64,000 nucleotides of DNA from Chryseobacterium panacisoli (GTDB lineage: Bacteria; Bacteroidota; Bacteroidia; Flavobacteriales; Weeksellaceae): NCBI RefSeq assembly GCF_008274625.1, contig NZ_VTRU01000002.1:1-64000 (forward strand), in the 5' to 3' direction. The notes under the pieces were generated by a model. The model was not told the origin of the DNA. It did no database searches and saw nothing but the letters and a program-made list of their open reading frames with translations. Position numbers and translations under genes: made by a program. Positions 35,284 to 43,306 of the stretch are shown in pieces (position 1 is the stretch's first letter; each line of letters starts with the position of its first letter).

Positions 35284-36528
35284 TTATTCTTTAATCTCCA
35301 AATTTTTTTCTAAAAAATCTCCCACTACAAAGTTGCTTCCGCCGATAAAAATCATTTCTTCATTTGTACATTGTTCTTTTGCAGACAGATACGCTTCCTG
35401 TACGGAATCAAAAATTTTATAAAAAATTTTTGATTCCTTAAGCAGGTTTTCGTAATCTTCCGGATGTCTTCCCCTGTTGACAGATGGTTTTGCAAAATAG
35501 AACTCAGAATTTTCAGGAAGTAATTTCATCACATCATCTATTTTTTTGTCATTCACAAACCCCAAAATGACATGCTTGTGCCTGTCAATTGAATTTAGTT
35601 GTGAAAAAACGTACTCCAAACCTGCCTGGTTGTGTCCCGTATCACAAACCGTAAGCGGATTTTTTGAAAATTCAAACCAGCGGCCAATGAATCCGGTATT
35701 CTGATGAACATGGAGTAGTCCGTTTTCAAGATCTTTATCGGAAATATGTACCTGTAGTTTTCTTAATTCCTCTACTGCAGCCAATACCACTCTGAGATTT
35801 TTCTTCTGATAATTTCCCTTCAGATCAGAGGTAAGGGTTGTCTCAATAAAAGTTGCATCTATAAATGGAGCATTTTCTTTTGTTGCTTTCTCTCGGATGA
35901 TATTTTTGACAGCTTCATTTTCGTCACCGGAAATAACAGGGATGTTACTTTTAACAATTCCTGCTTTCTCAGTGGCAATTTCTTCAATGGTATCTCCCAG
36001 TATATTTTGATGATCCAATTGAACATTTGTAATCGCAGAGATCAATGGCTTAATAATGTTTGTTGAATCCAGTCTTCCTCCCAATCCAACTTCAATAATG
36101 GCAAAATCCACCTGTTGCTGATAAAAATATTCAAAAGCCATGATTGTGGTAAATTCAAAGAAAGAGGGGCGGATATCGTCCGGAAGTGTTCTTAGTTTTT
36201 GAATAAACTCAAAGACAAATTCTTTATTACAGTTTTTTCCGTTAACCTTGATACGTTCTGTAAAGTCTATCAGGTGCGGAGAATTGTATAATCCTGTTTT
36301 GTAACCTGCTTCCTGAAGAACGGATGCCAGCATATTGCTTGAAGAACCTTTTCCGTTGGTACCGCCAATATGGATGCACTTGATCTTATCCTGAGGATTT
36401 CCAAAGAAAGCACAAAGCTTTGTAATATTGTCAAGTCCGGGTTTATAAGCCTTCTGCCCATCTATCTGATAGTTGGGCATCTGCACGAAAAGCCAGTCGA
36501 TAGCTTCCTGATATTGTTCATTTGTCAT
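35284..36528 (-). CDS. folC: Folylpolyglutamate / dihydrofolate synthase FolC
   Basis: 414 residues. It adds glutamate to dihydropteroate or folates using ATP. The Mur-ligase P-loop is HIGGTNGKGSSSNMLASVL, followed by GLYNSPHLIDFTERIKVNG, FEFTTIMAFEYFYQQQVDFAIIEVGLGGRLDSTN and NVQLDHQNILGDTIEEIATEKAGI with the metal-binding His/Glu. The C-terminal domain has VCDTGHNQAGLEYV. It lies just upstream of the tRNA-Val on the same strand. Confidence 0.95.
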   Translation of the reverse strand: MTNEQYQEAIDWLFVQMPNYQIDGQKAYKPGLDNITKLCAFFGNPQDKIKCIHIGGTNGKGSSSNMLASVLQEAGYKTGLYNSPHLIDFTERIKVNGKNCNKEFVFEFIQKLRTLPDDIRPSFFEFTTIMAFEYFYQQQVDFAIIEVGLGGRLDSTNIIKPLISAITNVQLDHQNILGDTIEEIATEKAGIVKSNIPVISGDENEAVKNIIREKATKENAPFIDATFIETTLTSDLKGNYQKKNLRVVLAAVEELRKLQVHISDKDLENGLLHVHQNTGFIGRWFEFSKNPLTVCDTGHNQAGLEYVFSQLNSIDRHKHVILGFVNDKKIDDVMKLLPENSEFYFAKPSVNRGRHPEDYENLLKESKIFYKIFDSVQEAYLSAKEQCTNEEMIFIGGSNFVVGDFLEKNLEIKE

Positions 36529-36712
36529 GGTACAAAATTCCCAAAAGTTTTTTTAAAAAAAAATATAATTTTTCAATCTGTAACTTTTTTATATTTAATT
36601 CGTCTAATATTGAAAAATCTTAATATGAAATCGCTGTGATTTACAAATTACTATGCAGATAAAGATGACACGATTCCATATGCCATTAAAAACAAATAAA
36701 CATCTACATAAT

Positions 36713-38035
36713 ATGAAAAAAGTTTGGATCATCGTTTTTGGATTAGGTTATCTGGGTTTAAGCGCTCAGAAGAAATGGTCCTTAAAAGAATGCGTAAGCT
36801 ATGCAGTGGAGCATAATCTTCAGGTTATCCAAAATCAGTATACCAAAGAAAATCAGCAATATAACCTCCAAGCGGCTAAAAAAGACTATTTGCCTTCCGT
36901 ATCGGGGAGTGTTACGACTGGGGTGAGTTTTGGACAAGGATCATTAGGAGCAGGAAGCTATAGAAACGATAGATTCAATAACAGTGTTGGCGTAGGTGCC
37001 GAGATTTTGGTCTATAATAATGGGAGATTGGAGAAGAATGTAAGAAAACTCCAGTTTGATGTAGAAGCCAGCCAGTATGATATTGAGGCCATCAAAAATG
37101 ATATTTCGGTACAAATTGCACAACAATATTTAACCGCTTTATTGAACAAAGAAATTGTTAAGATTTCTCAAAGCGCTGTAGAAAATGCTAAAAAACAGCA
37201 TGACAGAGCAAAGATAACCACTCAGGTTGGGACTACTGCACAGACTGTTTTAGCGGAAGCAGATGCAGCCTGGGCGAGAGAAAAACAAAATCTTAAGACA
37301 GCTGAGGTCAATGTAGGAAGAGCTCTGTTTGCGATCGCTCAGCTTTTGCAGCTTTCAGATTATAAAGATTTTGATGTGGAAAATGTAGATATTCCTGAAA
37401 CATTAGATTCGCAGCTGGTAACTGCAGATGAAGTTCTTACAAAGGCCTATGATGTGCAACCTCAGATAAAAGCAGCGGAAAGCAGGATAAGATCTGCCGA
37501 AGCACAAACAGAGGTAAGCAGAACAGCATTCTGGCCTACACTAACAGCTAGTGCCGGTCTTAATACTTTCTATAACAAGCAATTTAATGTTATGCCAGGG
37601 GTCGTGCAGGGAACTTTCTTTGAACAATATAAAGATCAGTTTGGACAAAACGTAGGGCTGTCACTTAATATTCCTATCTTCAATAAAGGGAAAACAAAAT
37701 TACAGGTTGAGCAGTCCAAATTAAATGAAAGTGTAAGCAAAATTACCCTTGAACAGCAGAAACAAACGGTAAGACAAAATATACAGAAAGCTCAGTTTGA
37801 TGCAGATGCCAATTATGAAAACTATCTTGCCGCTGTGGAAGCCGAAAAAAGCTCCAAACTGGCTCTTGATTTTGCCGACAAAAGTTATGCTGCAGGAAGA
37901 ACGACCATTTATGACGTCAATGTGGCGAGAAATAATTATGCAAATGCACAGGGATCAGTAGCGCAGGCAAAATATAATTATCTTTTTAGTCTTAAACTAT
38001 TGAATTTCTATGCCGGAATTCCATTAAGTTTGTAA
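36713..38035 (+). CDS. TolC family outer membrane efflux protein
   Basis: 440 residues from ATG 36713 (the frame opens earlier at 36653, but only this start gives the signal peptide MKKVWIIVFGLGYLGLSAQ). Two outer-membrane-efflux repeats of coiled helices are visible: WSLKECVSYAVEHNLQVIQNQ at the start, and PQIKAAESRIRSAEAQTEVSRTAFWPTLTA in the second half. The end, SFKLLNFYAGIPL, fits TolC. No inner-membrane pump is adjacent, so its partners are elsewhere. The SprT-like gene starts 1 bp after its stop. Confidence 0.92.
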   Translation: MKKVWIIVFGLGYLGLSAQKKWSLKECVSYAVEHNLQVIQNQYTKENQQYNLQAAKKDYLPSVSGSVTTGVSFGQGSLGAGSYRNDRFNNSVGVGAEILVYNNGRLEKNVRKLQFDVEASQYDIEAIKNDISVQIAQQYLTALLNKEIVKISQSAVENAKKQHDRAKITTQVGTTAQTVLAEADAAWAREKQNLKTAEVNVGRALFAIAQLLQLSDYKDFDVENVDIPETLDSQLVTADEVLTKAYDVQPQIKAAESRIRSAEAQTEVSRTAFWPTLTASAGLNTFYNKQFNVMPGVVQGTFFEQYKDQFGQNVGLSLNIPIFNKGKTKLQVEQSKLNESVSKITLEQQKQTVRQNIQKAQFDADANYENYLAAVEAEKSSKLALDFADKSYAAGRTTIYDVNVARNNYANAQGSVAQAKYNYLFSLKLLNFYAGIPLSL

Positions 38036-38036
38036 A

Positions 38037-38627
38037 ATGTCTATTCAATCATTAGAAAAATATTTACCTCAAAATACACTCAGTTATTTAAGGGTATGGT
38101 TTTCAGATTACTATATCCATATAAAAGTTACACGAAACAGGAATTCAAAACTGGGAGATTACAGAAAACTTCCGGACAATTCCCATGAAATAACGGTAAA
38201 CTCAACGCTTACCCCGCAGCTTTTTTTCTTTGTACTGACCCACGAGCTCGCTCATCTTATTGCGTTTGAAAAATATGGACGGAAAATTTCTCCTCACGGC
38301 AATGAATGGAAAGAAACTTTCAGAAATATGCTCCTCGAAAGCCTTGAAATTTATGATGAGGAACTAAAACCCATCATTATAAAATTTTCAAAATCACCAA
38401 AGGCCAATTTCATGGCCAGCCCGGATCTGGTGAGATATTTTCATACTGAAAAACAAGATGATACTCTTCAATTTATTGAACAACTTCAGAAAGGCGAATT
38501 TTTTATATACCGCAACGAAAAGTATTTATTAGAAGGTCTAGTTAAAAAAAACTATCTTTGTAAGAACCTGGCTACTGGAAGAAAGTATTCTTTCAAGCCA
38601 TTAGCGAGGGTAGAAAAATGTAGCTAA
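38037..38627 (+). CDS. SprT-like zinc metallopeptidase domain protein
   Basis: 196 residues. The SprT zinc site HELAH is at residues 69-73 (FVLTHELAHLIAFEKYG) with a distal SPHGNEWK near residue 85. The C-terminal part (FIYRNEKYLLEGLVKKNYLCKNLATGRKYSFKPLARVE) resembles the zinc-ribbon-like end of SprT but has only one Cys. It lies between TolC and the mannose guanylyltransferase with 1 and 2 bp gaps, so it is cotranscribed. Substrate unknown. Confidence 0.88.
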   Translation: MSIQSLEKYLPQNTLSYLRVWFSDYYIHIKVTRNRNSKLGDYRKLPDNSHEITVNSTLTPQLFFFVLTHELAHLIAFEKYGRKISPHGNEWKETFRNMLLESLEIYDEELKPIIIKFSKSPKANFMASPDLVRYFHTEKQDDTLQFIEQLQKGEFFIYRNEKYLLEGLVKKNYLCKNLATGRKYSFKPLARVEKCS

Positions 38628-38629
38628 TA

Positions 38630-39712
38630 ATGTTAAAATCAGATAGATACTGCGTTATAATGGCGGGAGGAATCGGAAGCCGGTTCTGGCCAATGAGTAC
38701 GCAGAAATTTCCAAAACAGTTTCAGGATATTTTAGGAACCGGACGTACAATGATTCAGCAGACCTATGACAGAATCAGTAAGGTAATTCCTAAAGAGCAA
38801 ATATTCGTGATTACGAATAAAGAGTATGTGGCTCTTTCCCATCAGCAGCTTCCGGAGATTCCTGAAGAAAACATTGTGGGTGAACCACTTATGAAGAATA
38901 CGGCTGCATGTAACCTGTATATGGCCAACAAGATTGCTGAGATCAATCCGGATGCAACAATGATTGTGCTTCCGGCGGATCATCTGATCCTTAAAGAGGA
39001 TATATTTCTGGAAAAAGTGGAGCTGGCTTTTGAAGTAGCTTCAAAACACGATTATCTGGTAACATTAGGGATTACTCCAACAAGACCTGATACGGGATAC
39101 GGTTACATTCAATTTGTAGAAAAGAAGGGTTCTGATTATTTTAAAGTCAAAACATTCACAGAGAAACCGATCCTTGAAATTGCCCAAAGCTTTTTAGAGA
39201 GCGGTGATTTCCTTTGGAATGCAGGTATTTTTATATGGAACGTAAAAAGTATTCACAATGCTTTTGATCTTTATCTTCCTGAGATGATGCAGCATTTTAT
39301 GGCTTGTGAATACAATTCAGAAAAGGAAAACAGCTGTATTGAAACCATTTATCCAAAAGTTCAAAAGATATCGATTGATAACGGAATTTTAGAAAAAGCA
39401 AAGAATGTATATGTGATTCCATCAGATTTAGGATGGAGCGATCTGGGAACATGGACGTCTGTATACGAAAATACAGAAAAAGATAAAGAAGGAAATGCTG
39501 TGAAATTAAAGCATTTACTCTCCTATAACTCAAAAGGAAACATTATCCGTCTGAGAAATAATAACAAGGCGGTCATCATTGACGGTCTTGAAAACTACAT
39601 TGTTGTAGATACCGATAAAGCCCTTCTTATCTGCCCGCGAGATAATGACCAGCTTATAAAAGATTATGTCCTCGACTTAAAAAACTTTAAGAAAGGAGAT
39701 AAGTTTATGTAA
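38630..39712 (+). CDS. Mannose-1-phosphate guanylyltransferase
   Basis: 360 residues. It makes GDP-mannose from GTP and mannose-1-phosphate for surface glycans. The nucleotide-binding opening is VIMAGGIGSRFWPMSTQKFPKQF, with PADHLI in the middle, FTEKP and the FLWNAGIFIW segment of the nucleotidyltransferase fold, and SDLGWSDLGTW. It is the short form without the isomerase domain. It may feed the glycosyltransferases at 31403-35049. Confidence 0.95.
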   Translation: MLKSDRYCVIMAGGIGSRFWPMSTQKFPKQFQDILGTGRTMIQQTYDRISKVIPKEQIFVITNKEYVALSHQQLPEIPEENIVGEPLMKNTAACNLYMANKIAEINPDATMIVLPADHLILKEDIFLEKVELAFEVASKHDYLVTLGITPTRPDTGYGYIQFVEKKGSDYFKVKTFTEKPILEIAQSFLESGDFLWNAGIFIWNVKSIHNAFDLYLPEMMQHFMACEYNSEKENSCIETIYPKVQKISIDNGILEKAKNVYVIPSDLGWSDLGTWTSVYENTEKDKEGNAVKLKHLLSYNSKGNIIRLRNNNKAVIIDGLENYIVVDTDKALLICPRDNDQLIKDYVLDLKNFKKGDKFM

Positions 39713-39746
39713 TATTTGGTATATTTTCTGCTGATTTTTTTAAATT

Positions 39747-40409
39747 ATGATTAAAACTGCAACCCGATTTACAATTCTTATATTTTTACTTTTGGGAATC
39801 TTAGGATTTTCTCAGGAGAAGAAAAAATTTTCGAGCATTCCGAATATTTTACAGCAGATCAACCCAGGAAATAGGGTAGACTCATGGGTATTGGTATACA
39901 ACAGCTATGGAAAAGGTGAGGAAATAAAAACTTCGGGTAAAGTGAATTATACGCCTCAGTTCTCCGGGTTTAATCTTTTTCCCAGTGAAGACAGCTTTTA
40001 TTATATTGCTTATTCAGAAGGCGGAAAAATCAATTATGTTACCGATGTTGAGGGGCTTAGGAAATTCACAGACCGTATTGATAATGCCCAGGAAGCTGCT
40101 GTAATGCTGGCTGCCGAAGGATATATGGTGGATGAGGAATTTAAGGATCTTGCGGGTAATTATCATGAAGACCAGTCGAATTATTATCTGGATCTTGGCA
40201 AGCTGACTTCCAAGGAGTGCCCTTATCAGAAAACACATTATACGGTGACTGTAAATAAATCCACAGGAGCAGTAAGCAATGTAAAGGACAATGGAACTTA
40301 TATTGAGCTTTACAATAAAAAGTGTGCTAATAACCCGAGACTTTTAAAAATCGAAAAAAAAGAAGAACCAAAGAAAGATGAGCCTAGAAAAACACCCAAA
40401 CGCAGATAA
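39747..40409 (+). CDS. Secreted hypothetical protein with Lys/Pro-rich tail
   Basis: 220 residues with signal peptide MIKTATRFTILIFLLLGILGFSQ. The mature part has beta-rich segments (RVDSWVLVYNSYGKGEEIKTSGKVNY; HYTVTVNKSTGAVSNVKDNG) and ends in a highly charged KKEEPKKDEPRKTPKRR tail. There are two cysteines. No family is recognised. Its 3' end overlaps the next gene's start by 32 bp, so they are coupled. Confidence 0.72.
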   Translation: MIKTATRFTILIFLLLGILGFSQEKKKFSSIPNILQQINPGNRVDSWVLVYNSYGKGEEIKTSGKVNYTPQFSGFNLFPSEDSFYYIAYSEGGKINYVTDVEGLRKFTDRIDNAQEAAVMLAAEGYMVDEEFKDLAGNYHEDQSNYYLDLGKLTSKECPYQKTHYTVTVNKSTGAVSNVKDNGTYIELYNKKCANNPRLLKIEKKEEPKKDEPRKTPKRR

Positions 40410-40911
40410 TACCTATGAGACGGAACGATTAATACTTCGCCCGATGTCTCGTGAAGACCGTGATTTTGTCTTCGAGCTTTATAACAGACCAAAATTTATT
40501 CAACATATTGGCAACCGTAATGTTAATAGCATTGAGGATGCTGAGAATTATATCCTGAACAGATTTGTTCCACAGATTGAAAGATTGGGATTCGGAAATT
40601 ATCTTTTAGTAACTAAAGAAGGAAAAGAAAAAGTAGGAGCAGTAGGCATCTTTGAGAGAGAAGGTCTGGATATTGTGGATATAGGATATTCTCTACTGGA
40701 AGAGTTTGAAGGCAAAGGGTATGCATTTGAAGCGGCTCAGAAGGTCAAATCCATTGGGATGGATGAGTTTGGATTATCAAAAATATCGGCTATTATTTCA
40801 AAAGATAACATCTCTTCCCAAAAGCTGATTGAAAAGCTGGGATTAAGATTTAAAAAATATGTAACGCTTCCCGGAGAAACCGAAGAATTAAACTATTACG
40901 AAACCGAATAA
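40378..40911 (+). CDS. GNAT family N-acetyltransferase (RimJ-like)
   Basis: 177 residues. The family pattern is YETERLILRPMSREDRDFVFEL, VGAVGIFEREGLDIVDIGYSLLEEFEGKGYAFEAAQKV (acetyl-CoA loop), and SQKLIEKLGLRFKKYVTLPGETEELNYYE. The start at 40378 lies inside the preceding gene; no better in-frame ATG exists near the stop. The target is probably a protein N-terminus or a small amine. Confidence 0.9.
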   Translation: MSLEKHPNADNTYETERLILRPMSREDRDFVFELYNRPKFIQHIGNRNVNSIEDAENYILNRFVPQIERLGFGNYLLVTKEGKEKVGAVGIFEREGLDIVDIGYSLLEEFEGKGYAFEAAQKVKSIGMDEFGLSKISAIISKDNISSQKLIEKLGLRFKKYVTLPGETEELNYYETE

Positions 40912-40924
40912 TAAATCCATAAAA

Positions 40925-40976
40925 AATATTTTCACAAATAACACAACAATGTATCTGTGCTATTTGTGAAAATATT
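40925..40976. repeat. Long perfect inverted repeat between convergent genes
   Basis: AATATTTTCACAAATA and TATTTGTGAAAATATT are perfect 16-bp inverted repeats with a 20-nt spacer that can pair further (CACA/TGTG). It separates the acetyltransferase (+) and bcp (-) and may terminate both or be an intergenic repeat. Confidence 0.6.
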
Positions 40977-41001
40977 TGTGATTTGAGTTTAAAAAAAGAA
41001 A

Positions 41002-41451
41002 TTATCCCTCCAGAATCTGTTCAGCGGCAGTCTTTGAAGTTACTTTTTCAATGACTCTTGTACAAATGCCATTTTCATCAAAAATAAAAGTGGTTCTTAC
41101 AATTCCCATATAGGTTTTTCCAAATGTTTTTTTCTCTTGCCATACCCCGAATTTTTCAATGATATTACGGTTTTCATCTGCAATAAGATCATAAGGAAAG
41201 GCAAATTTGCTGTGAAAGTTCTTCTGCTTTTTTACAGAATCACCACTTATTCCCAATAATTGAAATCCCGCTTTTTTAAGCTTAGTATAGTTATCACTAA
41301 GATTACAGGCTTCCACAGTACAAGTGGGCGTATTCGCTTGTGGATAAAAGAAAACCACTAGTTTTTTTCCAATTAATTTTGACGAAGTTACTGTTTCTCC
41401 GTCTTGGTTGAGTTCTTCAAATTCAGGTAATTTATCTCCAACTTTCAGCAT
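41002..41451 (-). CDS. bcp: Thiol peroxidase BCP (peroxiredoxin)
   Basis: 149 residues, the normal length. It reduces hydroperoxides via thioredoxin. The peroxidatic cysteine C44 is in NTPTCTVEACN, and the resolving C49 gives the alpha2-type CX4C pair of BCP. The usual KLVVFFYPQANTPTC and FGVWQEKKTFGKTYMGIVRTTF are present. It is divergent from nth with 33 bp between start codons, so they share a control region. Confidence 0.95.
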   Translation of the reverse strand: MLKVGDKLPEFEELNQDGETVTSSKLIGKKLVVFFYPQANTPTCTVEACNLSDNYTKLKKAGFQLLGISGDSVKKQKNFHSKFAFPYDLIADENRNIIEKFGVWQEKKTFGKTYMGIVRTTFIFDENGICTRVIEKVTSKTAAEQILEG

Positions 41452-41484
41452 AATGATTTAATTTTGTTCAAATTTAAGGGTTAC

Positions 41485-42105
41485 ATGACAAAAAAGCAAA
41501 GAGCAGAGCTCGTTCAGATAGAACTGGAGAAATTATATCCTACAACACCTATTCCGTTAGATCACACCGATCCGTATACATTGATGGTTGCTGTAGCACT
41601 TTCCGCACAAACCACAGATAAAAAAGTAAACCAGGTTACGCCTGACCTTTTTGCGGTAGCAGGAACACCACAAAGAATGGCTAAGCTGGAAGAATTTGAA
41701 ATCAAAGAACTGATCAAAGAAATAGGGCTATCCAATACAAAGGCCAAAAACCTGAAAAGAATGGCCGAACTTCTGTTGGAAAGACATAATGGTATCGTTC
41801 CCCAGACTTATGAAGAATTGGAAGCTCTTCCGGGAGTGGGACACAAAACGGCTTCAGTCGTAATGAGCCAGGGATTCGGGTTTCCCGCTTTTCCTGTAGA
41901 TACACACATTCATCGTCTGATGACACAATGGAAACTTACTTCAGGAAAAAATGTAGTGGAAACAGAGCGTGATGCCAAGAGTTTATTCCCGGAAGAAGTA
42001 TGGAATAAGCTTCACCTTCAGATCATTTTTTATGGAAGAGAATATTCTCCGGCAAGAGGAAAAGGAGAGAAGGATTTTATTACGAAAATGATGTTTGAGA
42101 AATAA
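41485..42105 (+). CDS. nth: Endonuclease III lacking the Fe-S cluster loop
   Basis: 206 residues from ATG 41485 (the frame opens at TTG 41464). It is a DNA glycosylase/AP lyase for oxidised pyrimidines. The helix-hairpin-helix LPGVGHKTASVV carries the catalytic Lys, and FPVDTHIHRL carries the catalytic Asp. The C-terminus reads FYGREYSPARGKGEKDFITKMMFEK and has no cysteine, so the four-Cys 4Fe-4S loop of the E. coli enzyme is missing. The same loss probably holds in related flavobacteria (memory only). Confidence 0.93.
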   Translation: MTKKQRAELVQIELEKLYPTTPIPLDHTDPYTLMVAVALSAQTTDKKVNQVTPDLFAVAGTPQRMAKLEEFEIKELIKEIGLSNTKAKNLKRMAELLLERHNGIVPQTYEELEALPGVGHKTASVVMSQGFGFPAFPVDTHIHRLMTQWKLTSGKNVVETERDAKSLFPEEVWNKLHLQIIFYGREYSPARGKGEKDFITKMMFEK

Positions 42106-42163
42106 CTCATTAATTTTAGCGCTATGCTCGCAAGGATTTTATAAAAAATTACGTTGAAATAGC

Positions 42164-42230
42164 TCGCAAAGGCACTTCGTTTAGCAAAGGCAATATTCCC
42201 TAGCTGAGTGAAAAGTCCTTGCGAACGAAA
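42164..42230. repeat. Intergenic element, copy 1
   Basis: It runs from TCGCAAAGGC to TGCGAACGAAAA and is alignable with 50466-50534 (TCGCAAAGGC...CTGCGAACGAAAA), though the middle has diverged. An upstream TCGCAAGGA (42128) is also the inverse of TCCTTGCGA here, so the element sits in a larger inverted repeat. Confidence 0.5.
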
Positions 42231-42235
42231 AAGAA

Positions 42236-42271
42236 AACGCAACAATTACTTTGTGATCGTTGCGTTATTTT
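42236..42271 (+). terminator. Terminator downstream of nth
   Basis: AACGCAAC and GTTGCGTT form an 8-bp stem with a 15-nt loop followed by ATTTTAATTTTT. It also faces the end of the convergent DinB-like gene. Confidence 0.6.
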
Positions 42272-42287
42272 AATTTTTATTGATGGA

Positions 42288-42734
42288 TTAAATGTCCAAT
42301 AATCTTCTGTGGTAATTGATCTGTCCCAAATGATAATCCAGATGAGCAATCAGATGAATCAGAAAATAATCTGTGGTCATAGCACTTTCAAAAACAACCA
42401 GAGGATATTCTTTTTTCAGGTCGTCTTCTGATAATTGAGAAAGAGTAGAATCTATCATTGTTGTAGTTGCCTCTATTTTTTCAATAAGTTCGGCTCTTGG
42501 AACATCTTTTAAGGAAAACTCCAGGTCACGTTGTCTTATATACCCTGTGTTTCCAAGGTGTGTTCCTATAAAATGGTTGAGATTTCCAACTAAATGAAGC
42601 ACCAAATTGCCCGCAGAATTGGCTATGTTTTTATCAATCCTCCAAATATTTTCTTCATTTTGATAGGCTTCTATCTCTGATTTTAGTTTGTTTAAATCTC
42701 TGTTGTAAAGAGACCTAAGGCTTTCTGTGATCAT
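42288..42734 (-). CDS. DinB-superfamily protein (DUF1572-like)
   Basis: About 148 residues from ATG 42734. A longer frame to 42797 would add 21 residues, but these belong by frame to decayed sequence upstream. The helical bundle has the metal-binding His pattern of DinB-like proteins: NLVLHLVGNLNHFIG near residue 56, and FLIHLIAHLDYHLGQINYHRRLL at the end. Family members include thiol-transferase-like and stress proteins; this one's job is unknown. Confidence 0.82.
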   Translation of the reverse strand: MITESLRSLYNRDLNKLKSEIEAYQNEENIWRIDKNIANSAGNLVLHLVGNLNHFIGTHLGNTGYIRQRDLEFSLKDVPRAELIEKIEATTTMIDSTLSQLSEDDLKKEYPLVVFESAMTTDYFLIHLIAHLDYHLGQINYHRRLLDI

Positions 42735-42799
42735 ATCAATTTTGTTGTATTGTTGTTTTAAAATATCCTCTGAAGTGTTTATAAACCAAACTGTCAACC

Positions 42800-43306
42800 C
42801 TGCATTTATAATCTATGAAACCATAAATGCTGTCATTTTTTTTGAATCTGTTGGTGTTTAGAATCAGTTTCTGTTCCGAAACTTTTGATTTTATGTATTT
42901 TTTTCCCCTTTTAAAGTTTTAGGATCAATATCTTTTATATAAAATCGATTGTTGAAAACCTTTACCAAAACACCGTTTCCAAAATAGCCATTATTATTGT
43001 TCAGCAGAATATTCAAAGTATCATTCTAATATTGGGCCTTACATTTATAGTCATCAAACAAAAAATGATCCTTTAAGAAGGCCGTCGTAATAAAATGCTT
43101 TCTGAACAATATAAGCTGTTCTTGTCTTGCCTTCAACAATTTCACTATTGTAAAGTTTCAACTCTGGATATTTAGAGAGAAGTTGGATAGTATCATTGCT
43201 AGATAGGCTCTCGTCAATCGTAAACTTTTCAAAATTTTGATCCTTTTGATAGCTCAGAGCAATCAATAAAATACCTGAAAAAAACAAAAATAGTCTTATA
43301 AAGAAA
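42800..43306 (-). pseudogene. Decayed secreted-protein gene
   Basis: Read on the minus strand, the first part (from about 43306) gives FLFFSGILLIALSYQKDQNFEKF and continues to KGSFFV, then stops at 43054. One frame over, coding-like sequence goes on (DDYKCKAQY, stop, NDTLNILLNNNNGYFGNGVLVKVFNNRFYIKDI), stops again, and resumes in a third frame (SEQKLILNTNRFKKNDSIYGFIDYKC). A frameshift, an in-frame stop and another shift in 490 bp, with conserved-looking text between them, point to a dead gene of about 165 codons. No ATG precedes the first part. The family is unknown. Confidence 0.65.
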
